DNA of 64,000 bases from Candidatus Aminicenantes bacterium (GCA_026393855.1 JAPKZJ010000070.1:1-64000); one strand, 5' to 3'. Positions 17,653-25,888 are shown, counted from the first letter of the stretch. Numbers and translations are program-made. The notes: a model not told the origin generated them from the sequence alone.

Positions 17653-18915
17653 ATGACTAAAAAAGCTCTCATCATCGTCGCCGCCGCTGTGCTTCTGGCG
17701 GCGTGCGCCAAGCCGGCGGCGGAGAAGCCGAAGGCCGACCAAACACCGTCGGCCGTCCCGGCAGGAGGCATCATGTTCAAGGACGACGTCGATTTTCTCA
17801 AGGCCCACACCAAAGTCGAAGTCCTGACCGACCCGACCGGGATGGCCCAAGTCGCGGTGAATCCCGATCTCCAGGGCCGGGTCATGACCAGCACGGCCGG
17901 CGGCCCGCAGGGCCCGAGCTTCGGCTGGATCAACCGAGCCCCGCTTCTTTCGGGAGAGAACAACCTCCACATGAACGCCTTCGGCGGCGAGGACCGTTTC
18001 TGGCTGGGCCCGGAAGGCGGCCAGTTCTCGATCTTCTTCAAGAAAGGCGAGGCCTTCGACCTCGATCATTGGTTCACCCCCCCGCCCATCAACGAGGGGG
18101 CTTTGCCGGTGGCCGAAAAGAGCGCGGATCGGATCGTGTTCAAGGCCCCGATGCGGCTGACGAACTACTCGGGAACGCAATTCGATCTGGAGGTGGTCCG
18201 GGCGGTCTCTCTCCTGAATAAGGAGCGGCTGGCGGCATTGGGCGTGGACGCTCCGGCCGGTTTGTCATGGGTGGCCTATGAAACCAGCAATGAGATCACC
18301 AATACCGGGACGGCGCCGTGGACCAAAGACACGGGCCTGCTCTCGATCTGGATTCTGGGGATGTTCAACCCCTCGCCGGCGACGACCATCGTGGCCCCGT
18401 TCCGGGCCGGTGCGGAGAGCGAGCTGGGACCGATCGTCAACGACGCCTATTTCGGCAAGGTCCCGGCCGACCGCTTGAAGGTGGACGTCGATAAGAGCGT
18501 CATCTATTTCAAAGGCGACGGCCTCTATCGCAGCAAGATCGGCTTGACGCCGAAACGGGCGGCGGCGTTCATCGGCAGCTACGACGCCGCCGGGAAGGTT
18601 CTGACTCTGGTTAAGGTGACGGTCGATCCGGCCGGCGACTATGTCAATTCGATGTGGGAGATCCAAAAGGAGCCGTTCCGGGGCGACGCCGTCAATTCCT
18701 ACAATGACGGCCCAGCCTCGCCCGGGGCCAAGCCGTTGGGCCCCTTCTACGAGCTGGAGACCTCCTCGCCCGCGGCCGCGCTGGCCCCGGGGGCGAAGCG
18801 CGTCCATCGCCATGTGACTATGCATTTCCAGGGCGACGAGGCGGCGCTGGACGTCATCGCCCGCAAGGCGCTGGGCGTCGGCTTGGCGGACATCAAAGCT
18901 GCATTCGTAAATTAG
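17653..18915 (+). CDS. Lipoprotein of unknown function (DUF6786-like)
   Basis: 420 residues. Lipobox LLAAC places lipidated Cys at residue 18, followed by a flexible Ala/Pro/Lys linker to about 38. The rest is beta-rich with conserved-looking blocks: LHMNAFGGEDRFWLGPEGGQ, YETSNEITNTG, and a C-terminal AALDVIARKALG. The pattern resembles DUF6786 proteins, possibly with a mutarotase-like sugar-binding fold, but I assign this from memory only. The gene follows the glutaminase-like gene by 30 bp and is probably co-transcribed. No enzymatic role can be stated. Confidence 0.75.
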   Translation: MTKKALIIVAAAVLLAACAKPAAEKPKADQTPSAVPAGGIMFKDDVDFLKAHTKVEVLTDPTGMAQVAVNPDLQGRVMTSTAGGPQGPSFGWINRAPLLSGENNLHMNAFGGEDRFWLGPEGGQFSIFFKKGEAFDLDHWFTPPPINEGALPVAEKSADRIVFKAPMRLTNYSGTQFDLEVVRAVSLLNKERLAALGVDAPAGLSWVAYETSNEITNTGTAPWTKDTGLLSIWILGMFNPSPATTIVAPFRAGAESELGPIVNDAYFGKVPADRLKVDVDKSVIYFKGDGLYRSKIGLTPKRAAAFIGSYDAAGKVLTLVKVTVDPAGDYVNSMWEIQKEPFRGDAVNSYNDGPASPGAKPLGPFYELETSSPAAALAPGAKRVHRHVTMHFQGDEAALDVIARKALGVGLADIKAAFVN

Positions 18916-19252
18916 ATTCAGATCCCGTTTCCGAGGGCGGAATAAGCGTCGCGGTATCCGGCCAACGGCGAAATTGCGAGGGCGACGCCTTTTTCCATAA
19001 CTCTCCGAGGGAAGCTAGCGGCCGCCGAGGGCTGTTTGAGCATGCGACAATCTGCCGGAATCGAAACGGAGTGGGTGGTCTCCGGGACCGGGCGATCTCG
19101 CATGCGGAGTTCCGCCCTCGCGGGGACTTTCGAAGCGACGTCCCGACGAGGACTGCGAAGCGCTGAGGCGCCGAGAAGAGTAACGCAAAAAAGGCGTTAA
19201 AAACCCGCGCCGCCGGGCCGATCACCGTGCCGCAGGCCCCGAAAACGGAAGA
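18916..19252. other. 337-bp gap holding a diverged copy of the mosaic repeat
   Basis: No gene, terminator or promoter is convincing here. Two stretches match the repeat copies at 20.6-20.9 kb and 47.7-47.9 kb. One is 19110-19161, from TTCCGCCCTCGCG to CGAGGACTGCGAAGCG, shared with 20835-20889 in the same orientation. The other is around 19025-19050, whose reverse complement includes GCTCAAACAGCCCTCGGCGG, close to GCTCAAACATCCTCGCCGG in the copy near 47.75 kb. Short reading frames inside are not conserved in layout and look non-coding. Confidence 0.6.
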
Positions 19253-20512
19253 TTATAGTTTGGCGATCCGGGCCAGGGATTTCCCGAAGCGGGCGATCTC
19301 GTCCCGGGTGTTGTAGTGGACCGCGCCGACCCGAACCATCCCGCCCGTCTCCTCGACGCCGAGGCGGCGGGTGACTTCCAGGGCGTAATAGTTCCCTTCC
19401 CAGACGAAGATCCCGTCCTTGTCCATCTCTTCGGCGATTCGCCGGGGCGATAGATGGGGCAGGCGGAAGGCGAAGGTGGGCGCCCTTTCCTCGAAGCGAG
19501 CCGGATCGGTCAGGCCGTAGACGGTCGCGCTGGGAGTGTCCTGAAGCGCCTTGAGCAGGGCCAGAGTAAGGTCTTTTTCATGAGCCCGGATCGCGGCCAG
19601 GGCTTGTTTGAAAAGAAGTGCGCGCCCCTGAAAGCGGTCGGCCAGGACGGAGCCGAAGTCTTTGCCGTATTCACGGCCCAGCCACTCGAAATACTCCAAT
19701 GTGCCCAGAAGTCCGGCGATGGCCTCGTGATTCTGAGTCCCCGTCTCGAACTTGGTCGGCAGATCATCCGAGGCGGGCCGGACTTTGTATGCGAAGAGCT
19801 CGTCCAGAAGCCCCCTCCGGCCGTAGAGCACGCCCATGTGGGGGCCGAAGAACTTGTACGGCGAGCAGGCCAGGAAATCGAAGCCCCCGGCCCGGACGTC
19901 GATCGGGCCGTGCGGCGCGTAGTGCACGGCGTCGATGAAGACGAGCGCTCCGGCCCGGTGGGCGATCTCGGTCAGCTTCTCGACCGGGTTGATTGTGCCG
20001 AGGGCGTTGGAGGCGTAGCCGAGGCAGACCAGCGCCGGCTTCTTCTCCATGGCCTTTTCGAATGAGCCCAGGTCCAGCGTTCCGTCCGAAGGATTGAAAT
20101 CGACCCATTTGATGGAAGCGCCGCGGTCCTCGGCCAGCAGGAGCCAGGGCGAGATATTGGCGTCGTGGTCGAGCCGGGTGACGACGATGGCGTCGCCGGG
20201 CCGGATCTGTCTGGCCAGGGATCGGGCCAAGTGGAACGCGAGAGTGGTCATGTTGGCCCCGAAGATGATCTCCTCCGGTCCGGCCGCGTTCAGAAAGTCG
20301 GCCATGGCCGCCCGGGAGCGGGCGATGATCTCGTCCGAGGCGCGGCTGGTGGCGAAGACCCCCTCATGATTGGAGTTGGTCTCGATCAGGTACTCGAGCA
20401 TGCGGTCGAGGGCGTGCTTGGCGACCTGAGTGCCGCCGGGATTGTCGAGATAGACCTCCGGCCGCTGGAGGGCCGGGAACTGGTGGCGGATCTTGTGCGG
20501 GTCGAGTGCCAT
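19253..20512 (-). CDS. Cysteine desulfurase-like class V aminotransferase
   Basis: 419 residues, no signal peptide. The fold-type I PLP enzyme pattern is complete: TRLDHDANISPW (substrate/PLP region), DAVHYAPHGPIDV with the PLP-nitrogen Asp, and the Schiff-base Lys in SPYKFFGPHMG. Similarity runs to the cysteine-desulfurase-like group (TIGR01976 type), separate from true SufS/IscS; the active-site Cys loop of SufS is not evident. It may be a desulfurase, selenocysteine lyase or another class V enzyme. It stands alone with its own promoter and an AAAGGAG site. Confidence 0.88.
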   Translation of the reverse strand: MALDPHKIRHQFPALQRPEVYLDNPGGTQVAKHALDRMLEYLIETNSNHEGVFATSRASDEIIARSRAAMADFLNAAGPEEIIFGANMTTLAFHLARSLARQIRPGDAIVVTRLDHDANISPWLLLAEDRGASIKWVDFNPSDGTLDLGSFEKAMEKKPALVCLGYASNALGTINPVEKLTEIAHRAGALVFIDAVHYAPHGPIDVRAGGFDFLACSPYKFFGPHMGVLYGRRGLLDELFAYKVRPASDDLPTKFETGTQNHEAIAGLLGTLEYFEWLGREYGKDFGSVLADRFQGRALLFKQALAAIRAHEKDLTLALLKALQDTPSATVYGLTDPARFEERAPTFAFRLPHLSPRRIAEEMDKDGIFVWEGNYYALEVTRRLGVEETGGMVRVGAVHYNTRDEIARFGKSLARIAKL

Positions 20513-20540
20513 GAGGGGCTCCTTTCATGCGGCCGGGGAG

Positions 20541-20569
20541 ATGATTGCGCAGCCGCACGCTCCTGTCAA
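20541..20569 (-). promoter_or_regulatory. Promoter of the class V aminotransferase
   Basis: Minus strand TTGACA (20564-20569), 17 bp, AATCAT (20541-20546). Confidence 0.6.
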
Positions 20570-20588
20570 GGAGGGCTCACAGTGCGGA

Positions 20589-20910
20589 GGTTCGCTCTGG
20601 CGGAAATTTTTGCGCCGTGGCATCTCGTTTTTCTCGGCGGCTCGGAACTCGCGTCTCGCATCGATTTTACGGTTTTGGTACGGTCCGCTCAGACATCCTC
20701 GCCGTCCCTCTTCTTTCCGAGCGGGATTCCCTCGACACCTGCCGGAGCCGCATGACGTATCCTCCCCTGTTTAGGGGAGGCAGGAGGGGTAATATCAATA
20801 AAGGAAATTGGAATGCGGCTACGTTTAGGCGAAATTTCCGCCCTCGCGACGACGGGCGAAACGCCGGTCGTAACGAGGACTGCGAAGCGACCGCATCGGC
20901 GCTCACCTCC
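20589..20910 (+). repeat. Mosaic intergenic repeat, copy A
   Basis: Starts GGTTCGCTCTGGCGGAAATT and runs through CTCGGCGGCTCGGAACTCGCG to GCATCGGCGCTCACCTCC. It is strongly similar to the reverse complement of 47671-47862. A block of about 52 bp inside (roughly 20838-20891) is missing from that copy but matches 19110-19161. A hairpin CCTCCCC-TGTTTA-GGGGAGG sits at 20762-20781 in further copy-specific sequence. Confidence 0.75.
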
Positions 20911-20996
20911 ACACCGTTCGCCCCAATGGAAGAGTCTTTCGATAACGATCAAATTGAGTCTAAATGACGAAGATGGAACAGAAGTGAAGTTATGAT

Positions 20997-21025
20997 TTGA
21001 CCGGGACGATCGGCTTGGGAATAAT
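20997..21025 (+). promoter_or_regulatory. Promoter giving a leaderless DUF362 mRNA
   Basis: TTGACC (20997-21002), 17 bp, AATAAT (21020-21025). The ATG at 21032 falls at the predicted start point and there is no ribosome site. Confidence 0.6.
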
Positions 21026-21031
21026 AGCCGC

Positions 21032-22324
21032 ATGACAGCAGCGAAAAGACCCAAGGTCATCATTCGCAATGCGCCGGCTTACGACCCGGCCAAGATCGAG
21101 GCCATCGTCCGCGAGGGGATCGAAGAGCTCGGCCTGACCGGCCGGGTCCGAGGCCGGATCACGATCAAGCCCAACCTGGTCATGGCCCACGCCAAGATCG
21201 CCCCCTCGGCCTACACCAGGCCCGAGCTCATGGCCGGCATCCTGGGCGCTCTGCGCGGTGCCGGCGGGGCCGAGGTGCGGCTCTCGATCGCCGAGAAAAG
21301 CGGGGCCGGCCTCCCCACGCCCCGGATTTTCCGTCGGGCGGGCTACCATCGCCTCCGCCGGCCTTACGGCGTGCGCCTGGTGGCCATCGAGGAGGCTCGC
21401 AAAGTCCGCGCCCCGCTCTATAAAGGCAAGGTCCACGACCACATCCTGACCGCGCCCGAGATCGTCGACCGGGATTTCCTGGTCTACGCGCCCAAGCTCA
21501 AGACGAATTACTTGACCCATGGCTTGACCGCGGCCGTGAAGCTCAACGTCGGCATCTATCGTGACCGGCAGCGGATGAAAGACCACAACTATCTTCTGGA
21601 CGCCAAGATCGTGGATGCCCTGGAGATCGGTTATCCCGACCTCATCGTCACCGACGCCATCGAGGTCGGATTCGGCGGCAACCAGTTCACCGAGCACGGC
21701 CGACATTTGGGCCTTGTTCTGATCTCCGATTCGCCCTTGGCCCACGACGTCGTCTGCGCTCTTTTGCTGAACCTCGAGCCGCGCTCGATCGGCCACCTGG
21801 TCGAGGCCGAGGCCCGCGGATACGGTTCGCTGGATCTAGCCGGGATCGATTTCGGCGGCGATGTGACCCTGGCCGAAGCCCGGGCCCGCACCTTGGGCTG
21901 GGATCCCAACGTCATCCGGGTGGAGAAGGCCCACGGCAACATCCGGGTCTTGAGCGGAGAGCCCTACTGCACGGGCGGCTGCCACGGCGTCTTCCTGGAT
22001 TGGCTCTACATGATCAAGGACCGCAAACCGAAGCTCTGGCCCAAGCTCCCGGCTTGGACCGTCGTCATCGGGGAATATACGGGCGACGTCGAAGCGGACC
22101 GGCTGCTGCTCATCGGGACTTGCACCAAGATCAACGGCCAGGTCCGGGCCCGGAAGGTGCGGCGGGTGCGGGGCTGTCCGCCCAAGCACAAGGTCCTGGT
22201 CCTGTCGCTCCTGCTGAAAGCCCGGATCTGGAACCCCTTAATCCGGCCCGAGCTGGTTTTCGACGGCTACATCTATCAAGCCTTCGCCATCGTGCGCCGC
22301 TTCCTGCGCGGCCGGATGGGATGA
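21032..22324 (+). CDS. DUF362 family protein (cytoplasmic)
   Basis: 430 residues without signal peptide. DUF362 features: TIKPNLVMAH near residue 50, LKTNYLTHGLTAAVKLNVGI in the middle, and SDSPLAHDVVCALLL, the segment equivalent to DPVAxD in relatives. A Cys-containing stretch (CTGGCHG about residue 315; GTCTKINGQ about 365) might bind metal, but no 4Fe-4S ferredoxin motif is seen. Function of the family is unknown. A second, secreted DUF362 protein is encoded at 46469-47416. Convergent with the phosphatase gene, 12 bp apart. Confidence 0.88.
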   Translation: MTAAKRPKVIIRNAPAYDPAKIEAIVREGIEELGLTGRVRGRITIKPNLVMAHAKIAPSAYTRPELMAGILGALRGAGGAEVRLSIAEKSGAGLPTPRIFRRAGYHRLRRPYGVRLVAIEEARKVRAPLYKGKVHDHILTAPEIVDRDFLVYAPKLKTNYLTHGLTAAVKLNVGIYRDRQRMKDHNYLLDAKIVDALEIGYPDLIVTDAIEVGFGGNQFTEHGRHLGLVLISDSPLAHDVVCALLLNLEPRSIGHLVEAEARGYGSLDLAGIDFGGDVTLAEARARTLGWDPNVIRVEKAHGNIRVLSGEPYCTGGCHGVFLDWLYMIKDRKPKLWPKLPAWTVVIGEYTGDVEADRLLLIGTCTKINGQVRARKVRRVRGCPPKHKVLVLSLLLKARIWNPLIRPELVFDGYIYQAFAIVRRFLRGRMG

Positions 22325-22336
22325 GAACGATCCGGA

Positions 22337-22804
22337 CTAGGGCTTGCGGCCCGGAAGCCCTTTTTCCATCTCCCGGTTGAGAAGGAACTGCTCCAAGTAC
22401 GACTCGATCTGATCGGCCGTCCGTTCGTAGGCGTCGATACCCAGCCCGCAGGGGTCGACGACATCCCAGCCGTATAAGCGCTCTTGCGGTATCTGCGGCA
22501 TCCCCGAAAGCCGCAGGAAGACCGAGTTATCCATGGCGATGATGTAGTCGAAATCCTGCGGGCGGCTGTCGAGGACGAAGCGGGGGACATGCGTGGACAG
22601 ATCCAGCCCGGTCAGGCGGCGAATCACCAGCAAGGCCTCGGGGAACATCCGGCCGGGGGAGGGCGAGACTCCGGCGCTCGAGGCCTCGATCGCGGGGGCG
22701 TGCCAGCGGCGGGCGATGGCCATGGCCATCGGGCTGCGGCAGAGATTGGCCAGGCAGACAAACAGGATCTTGACGGGCTTGGCGGCCGGATCGTTGGCGT
22801 TCAT
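22337..22804 (-). CDS. Low-molecular-weight protein-tyrosine-phosphatase family protein
   Basis: 155 residues from the ATG at 22804, just before the conserved first strand KILFVC; the frame stays open upstream but passes through the promoter and a repeat. The phosphate loop CLANLCRS (Cys-x5-Arg-Ser) is near residue 18, and the general-acid loop VVDP is near residue 125. It could act on phosphotyrosine proteins, often linked to polysaccharide export. Arsenate-reductase relatives share the fold, but the typical extra cysteines are not evident. Confidence 0.9.
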   Translation of the reverse strand: MNANDPAAKPVKILFVCLANLCRSPMAMAIARRWHAPAIEASSAGVSPSPGRMFPEALLVIRRLTGLDLSTHVPRFVLDSRPQDFDYIIAMDNSVFLRLSGMPQIPQERLYGWDVVDPCGLGIDAYERTADQIESYLEQFLLNREMEKGLPGRKP

Positions 22805-22809
22805 GAACT

Positions 22810-22828
22810 CCCGGATGTTATATCCGGG
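22810..22828. promoter_or_regulatory. Palindrome between promoter and start of the phosphatase gene
   Basis: CCCGGAT (22810-22816) and ATCCGGG (22822-22828) form a perfect 7-bp inverted repeat around 5 bp. It covers the -10 box and the predicted transcription start, as an operator would. Confidence 0.45.
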
Positions 22829-22845
22829 CGGAGGCCTTTCGTCAA
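22817..22845 (-). promoter_or_regulatory. Promoter of the phosphatase gene (near-leaderless)
   Basis: Minus strand TTGACG (22840-22845), 17 bp, TATAAC (22817-22822). Predicted start about 6 nt before the ATG at 22804. Confidence 0.6.
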
Positions 22846-22858
22846 GAAGGCTCGGATA

Positions 22859-22978
22859 ATGGGGGGCCAAAGACGCTCGCTCCCCCAGCGAGGGAGCTCG
22901 CTCCGGCCGACTCGGTCGCTCCCATCCCTTCGGGGCTGGACCATGCCCGCTCCCTCGTCGATGGCTTTGGCCCCCCAT
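22859..22978. repeat. 120-bp element with perfect 14-bp terminal inverted repeats
   Basis: ATGGGGGGCCAAAG (22859-22872) is exactly complementary to CTTTGGCCCCCCAT (22965-22978). The 92-bp interior has its own partial inverted repeat (GCTCGCTCCC near 22876 against GAGGGAGC near 22890) and no reading frame of note. The size suits a miniature inverted-repeat element, but no target-site duplication is clear. It lies between two promoters. Confidence 0.7.
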
Positions 22979-23036
22979 CACCCTCGCCTAGATTAAGCTC
23001 TGGCGAATATATGCGGAGCAAAACGAGAAAGCTATG

Positions 23037-23065
23037 TTGACCCGAAACCGAACTCGGTCGATAAT
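23037..23065 (+). promoter_or_regulatory. Promoter giving a leaderless lipocalin mRNA
   Basis: TTGACC (23037-23042), 17 bp, GATAAT (23060-23065); ATG at 23072, 7 nt after the -10 box. Confidence 0.6.
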
Positions 23066-23071
23066 GAAGGC

Positions 23072-23611
23072 ATGAAAACAGCGCTTCTTCTCACCACGAT
23101 TCTCCTGGCCGGAGCCGCCGCGGCTCCGCGCCTCTCCGAGGACAAGCCCCTGGCCACGGTGCCTTCCGTCGACTTGCAAAAGTATATGGGCGTCTGGTTC
23201 GAAATCGCATCCTTCCCCCAGAAATTCCAAAAGGGATGCCACTGCACCACGGCCGAGTATTCGATGACCGACAAGGGATACGTCAGGGTCGTCAACACTT
23301 GCCGGAAGGATTCCGCCGCGGGCAAGGTCAAGACGGCCTCGGGCAAAGCCTTCGTCGTCGCGGGAAGCCATAACGCCAAGCTGAAGGTCCAGTTCTTCTG
23401 GCCGTTCCGGGGGGACTACTGGATCATCGACCTGGCGGCCGATTACAGCTATGCCGTGGTCGGGGATCCCAGTCGGAAATATCTTTGGATCCTGGCCCGG
23501 ACGCCGAAGATGGAGGAGCCTCTTTACCGGGAGATCGTGGGCCGGATCGCGGCGAAGGGCTTCGACGTCGCCAAGCTCGTCCTTCAGGACCAGGCCTGCG
23601 CCGGGAAATAA
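23072..23611 (+). CDS. Bacterial lipocalin (Blc-like), periplasmic
   Basis: 179 residues with a signal peptide (about 1-18) but no lipobox, so unlike E. coli Blc it is probably soluble or only processed by signal peptidase I. The lipocalin GxW motif is in YMGVWFEIASFP, followed by the strand pattern of an eight-stranded barrel. DYSYAVVGDPSRKYLWILARTP is the conserved second signature of Blc/apoD proteins. It should bind a lipid or small hydrophobic ligand. Convergent with the M1-like gene. Confidence 0.92.
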   Translation: MKTALLLTTILLAGAAAAPRLSEDKPLATVPSVDLQKYMGVWFEIASFPQKFQKGCHCTTAEYSMTDKGYVRVVNTCRKDSAAGKVKTASGKAFVVAGSHNAKLKVQFFWPFRGDYWIIDLAADYSYAVVGDPSRKYLWILARTPKMEEPLYREIVGRIAAKGFDVAKLVLQDQACAGK

Positions 23612-23659
23612 GGTCCATCTCCCGATTCCGGGAAGCGTGGCCCGGGGTGTCGGCCCGCC

Positions 23660-25636
23660 TCACTTCTCCCAGCGGAAGGGGGCCGTCAGCCGTTCTTCGA
23701 TCCAGGCTTTGTTGATCAGGATCCCGAACTGGTCGTGGCGCATGGTCTGGCCCGTGTCGTAGCGGAGGGCCTCCCGATAATGCCCCAGGGCCTCGTCGCG
23801 CTCGCCCAGCAGATCCTTGAGCATACCCATCCAGGCGCGGGCAGCGAAGCGTTCCAACGTTTCGGGTGTCGTTTCGGCCAGGGTCGAGAAGGATTGGAAA
23901 GCCTCCGGCCAATACCCGCCGTCGAAGAGGACGAGGCCTAGCCGGAACCAGACGTTGCGGTCGGGAATCTTTTGGGCCCGGGCGATCTCATAGAGGCGGA
24001 GGGCTTTTTCGCCGGCGCCGGTGGATGGAAGCTCGAACAGAACGGCGGATTGAAGCTCCTCTGCATCCATTGGAATCGGATCCTGCCGCAAGGCGAAAGC
24101 CCGATCCGGATCGAGGGCGACCGTCTTCAGCGGGGACCGGCTTTCGAAGCGCAGGACGGTCAGATCGGACAGCCGGTCCGTCGTCGCCGTCCGGGCCGTG
24201 CCGTCCTCGAACTCGGCCCGAACGGGCACCGGCATCTGCATCGTCCCCTGTGAAAGAATCCGGATCTCGCTGACGAACCCGGCACCCTCGGGACGGCAGG
24301 TTTGGGCCGTGATCTTGTAGCTCGGGTAGGTATTGGAGCGAACCCAGGCCAGGAAGAACCAGCCCAGGTCGAGCCCGCTCTCCTCTTCGGCCAGGCGGCG
24401 GAAGTCGCGCCAACCCAGGCGGCGGCCGCCGTATTCCCGCAGGGCCCGGGCGTAGACGCGATGGAACGTCTCGCGGCCCAGGACGCCGTCCAGGGCGCTG
24501 ACGACGCTGAATCCCTTGCCCTCGACGACAGTTTTGTTGCGGTCCCAATCGATCAGGGTCTCCTGGGCGGGGGGGATGTCCAAGGTCGTGTCGAGGCGCT
24601 TCTCCATCCCTATCAGGAACTGGGCGAAGAAGCCCGGATGGCGATCGGGCGAAAGGCCTTTGGCCCGGGTGTATTCCCGGTCGGCGAAGATACCCAGGCC
24701 GATCCACAGCCAGGCCGGATCGTCGGCGTCCAGAACGTACTCTCCCCAGTATTGGTGCCCGACCTCGTGCGAGGTGATCCATTGCCAGAAGTCCGCGTTG
24801 CGGGAGGCCATCTTCTCCTGGCCGTGGATGACCACGATCCCCGTGGCGAATGGATAGCCGCCCCAGGGGTCCGAACCGCCCGGGATGACGGTCAGCGATG
24901 GGAAGGGATAGAAGCCGAGCCATTTTTTGTAGAAACGGACGGTGTCGGCGGCCGTGGCCAGGCAGAGGCGGGCGCAATCCGCCCCGGCCTCCGTAAACAG
25001 CGCCCGGATCAGGACGCCGTCGGCCGCGATCTCCTCGGCCTTCATGCCGCGCCCGAGATAGAGCCCGAACGTCGCGGCTGCATCCGTCTTGTACGTCCCG
25101 GTCCCTTGGTCGAGCCGACCGCTGGCCGCCAGGGCGTAACCGGGCGGCGCGGCGACCTTGACCTCGAACGCGTCATGCCCCGCCATTCCGTTCCACCAGA
25201 GCCGCGGATGCCAGCCGGTCAGCTTGTACTCCCGGCCGTCCCCGCGCAACAGGTCGGACGCCGAGAAATCGATCTGCAAGATCAGCTCGGCCTTGGGCGC
25301 GAGAGGCGCCGGCAGGTCGAAAAGCAGGGGAGCCGCCAGCCGCTCCCGTCCGACCGGGTTAAGCGGCTCCAAGCGGCGTCCTCCGACCCGGACCTCGACC
25401 GATCGCGTTTTGGAAACGGTCCAATCTAAGGCGATCCGGGTCATAGGGAGCAAGCCCGGGTTGACGAGACGGACGGTTTCGCTCCCGGAAACGGTCCCGT
25501 TTTCGGGGCTGATCGCCGCTTCGATCTTGTACCGGGACTTGGGGGGATCCGCGGGAACGCGGAGGGCTTCCCCGGCGGCGCCTCCAACGAGGCAAGCGAA
25601 GAATAGGGCGGCCAAGCCCGCGTCGCGAAGAGTCAT
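23660..25636 (-). CDS. M1-like metallopeptidase, divergent or inactive
   Basis: 658 residues from the ATG at 25636 (signal peptide about 1-22); the frame extends to 25747 but past the -10 box. The N-terminal beta domain, a thermolysin-like domain with HEVGH (290-294) and a helical TPR-like tail (from about 540) are recognisable. M1 enzymes need a Glu 18 residues after HExxH and a GxMEN exopeptidase loop. Here the expected position (about 313) is inside WLWIGLG, with no Glu until 321, and the loop reads WGGYPFATG. Either zinc binding is altered or the protein is not an aminopeptidase. Confidence 0.82.
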   Translation of the reverse strand: MTLRDAGLAALFFACLVGGAAGEALRVPADPPKSRYKIEAAISPENGTVSGSETVRLVNPGLLPMTRIALDWTVSKTRSVEVRVGGRRLEPLNPVGRERLAAPLLFDLPAPLAPKAELILQIDFSASDLLRGDGREYKLTGWHPRLWWNGMAGHDAFEVKVAAPPGYALAASGRLDQGTGTYKTDAAATFGLYLGRGMKAEEIAADGVLIRALFTEAGADCARLCLATAADTVRFYKKWLGFYPFPSLTVIPGGSDPWGGYPFATGIVVIHGQEKMASRNADFWQWITSHEVGHQYWGEYVLDADDPAWLWIGLGIFADREYTRAKGLSPDRHPGFFAQFLIGMEKRLDTTLDIPPAQETLIDWDRNKTVVEGKGFSVVSALDGVLGRETFHRVYARALREYGGRRLGWRDFRRLAEEESGLDLGWFFLAWVRSNTYPSYKITAQTCRPEGAGFVSEIRILSQGTMQMPVPVRAEFEDGTARTATTDRLSDLTVLRFESRSPLKTVALDPDRAFALRQDPIPMDAEELQSAVLFELPSTGAGEKALRLYEIARAQKIPDRNVWFRLGLVLFDGGYWPEAFQSFSTLAETTPETLERFAARAWMGMLKDLLGERDEALGHYREALRYDTGQTMRHDQFGILINKAWIEERLTAPFRWEK

Positions 25637-25658
25637 GGCGTCTCTCCTCTGCGAATCC

Positions 25659-25664
25659 ATTATA
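25659..25664 (-). promoter_or_regulatory. -10 box of the M1-like gene
   Basis: Minus strand TATAAT, 22 bp before the ATG. The -35 at 17 bp (GGACGA) is poor. Confidence 0.4.
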
Positions 25665-25785
25665 AAGGAAAAGGGGAGGCATCGTCCCGTCCCGATGACA
25701 ACCGTCCTGCCACGAGGGCGGCCGGGCGCCCCGGCATCCGCCGTCAACAGGCGGCCCGAATCGGCACGATTCTTGCGTGTTTCAG

Positions 25786-25824
25786 TACGTTCGCGGCGCT
25801 CGGACCCCGATTTTCAAATCGGGG
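25786..25824. repeat. Dispersed hairpin repeat, copy 1
   Basis: TACGTTCGCGGCGC (25786-25799), a short spacer, then CCCCGATTT-TC-AAATCGGGG (25805-25824), a perfect 9-bp stem with a 2-nt loop. The same two blocks recur at 41351-41387. Confidence 0.75.
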
Positions 25825-25842
25825 GATTATGCGCCGCTCAGT

Positions 25843-25888
25843 ATGAACCCTGCTAATACCCCGGGCTCGGGGTATCGAGCGGGTTCAT
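25843..25888. repeat. Long two-tier hairpin upstream of the GWxTD gene
   Basis: ATGAACCC (25843-25850) pairs with GGGTTCAT (25881-25888). Inside, ATACCCC (25856-25862) pairs with GGGGTAT (25869-25875). The -35 box of the next gene begins at 25889, so the hairpin could block read-through or bind a regulator. Confidence 0.6.

Larger units (their letters stand above)
20513..21031. other. 519-bp gap with repeat copy and two divergent promoters
   Basis: From left to right: the promoter of the minus-strand aminotransferase (20541-20569), a large copy of the mosaic repeat (20589-20910) that carries a hairpin (20762-20781), about 85 bp of AT-richer sequence without features, and the promoter of the DUF362 gene (20997-21025). 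Open frames inside (for example 20545-20967) follow the repeat and are not considered genes. Confidence 0.65.

Noticed and set aside
15511-18180. Open frame of 889 codons on the minus strand
   Set aside because: It is antisense to the glutaminase-like and lipoprotein genes, both with signal peptides and ribosome sites; its translation is repetitive and Arg/Gly-rich, as expected from a shadow frame in GC-rich DNA.
20545-20967. Possible 140-codon gene in the 20.5-21.0 kb gap
   Set aside because: Frames here follow the repeat; the other copies of the repeat break the frame by indels, and there is no ribosome site.
22337-22804. Arsenate reductase (ArsC) reading of the small phosphatase
   Set aside because: The Cys-x5-Arg loop is shared, but the additional redox cysteines of thioredoxin-coupled ArsC are not evident, and no arsenic genes are near.
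25637-25747. N-terminal extension of the M1-like protein
   Set aside because: The ATG at 25636 begins a proper signal peptide, and the extension would place it internally and run past a TATAAT box.
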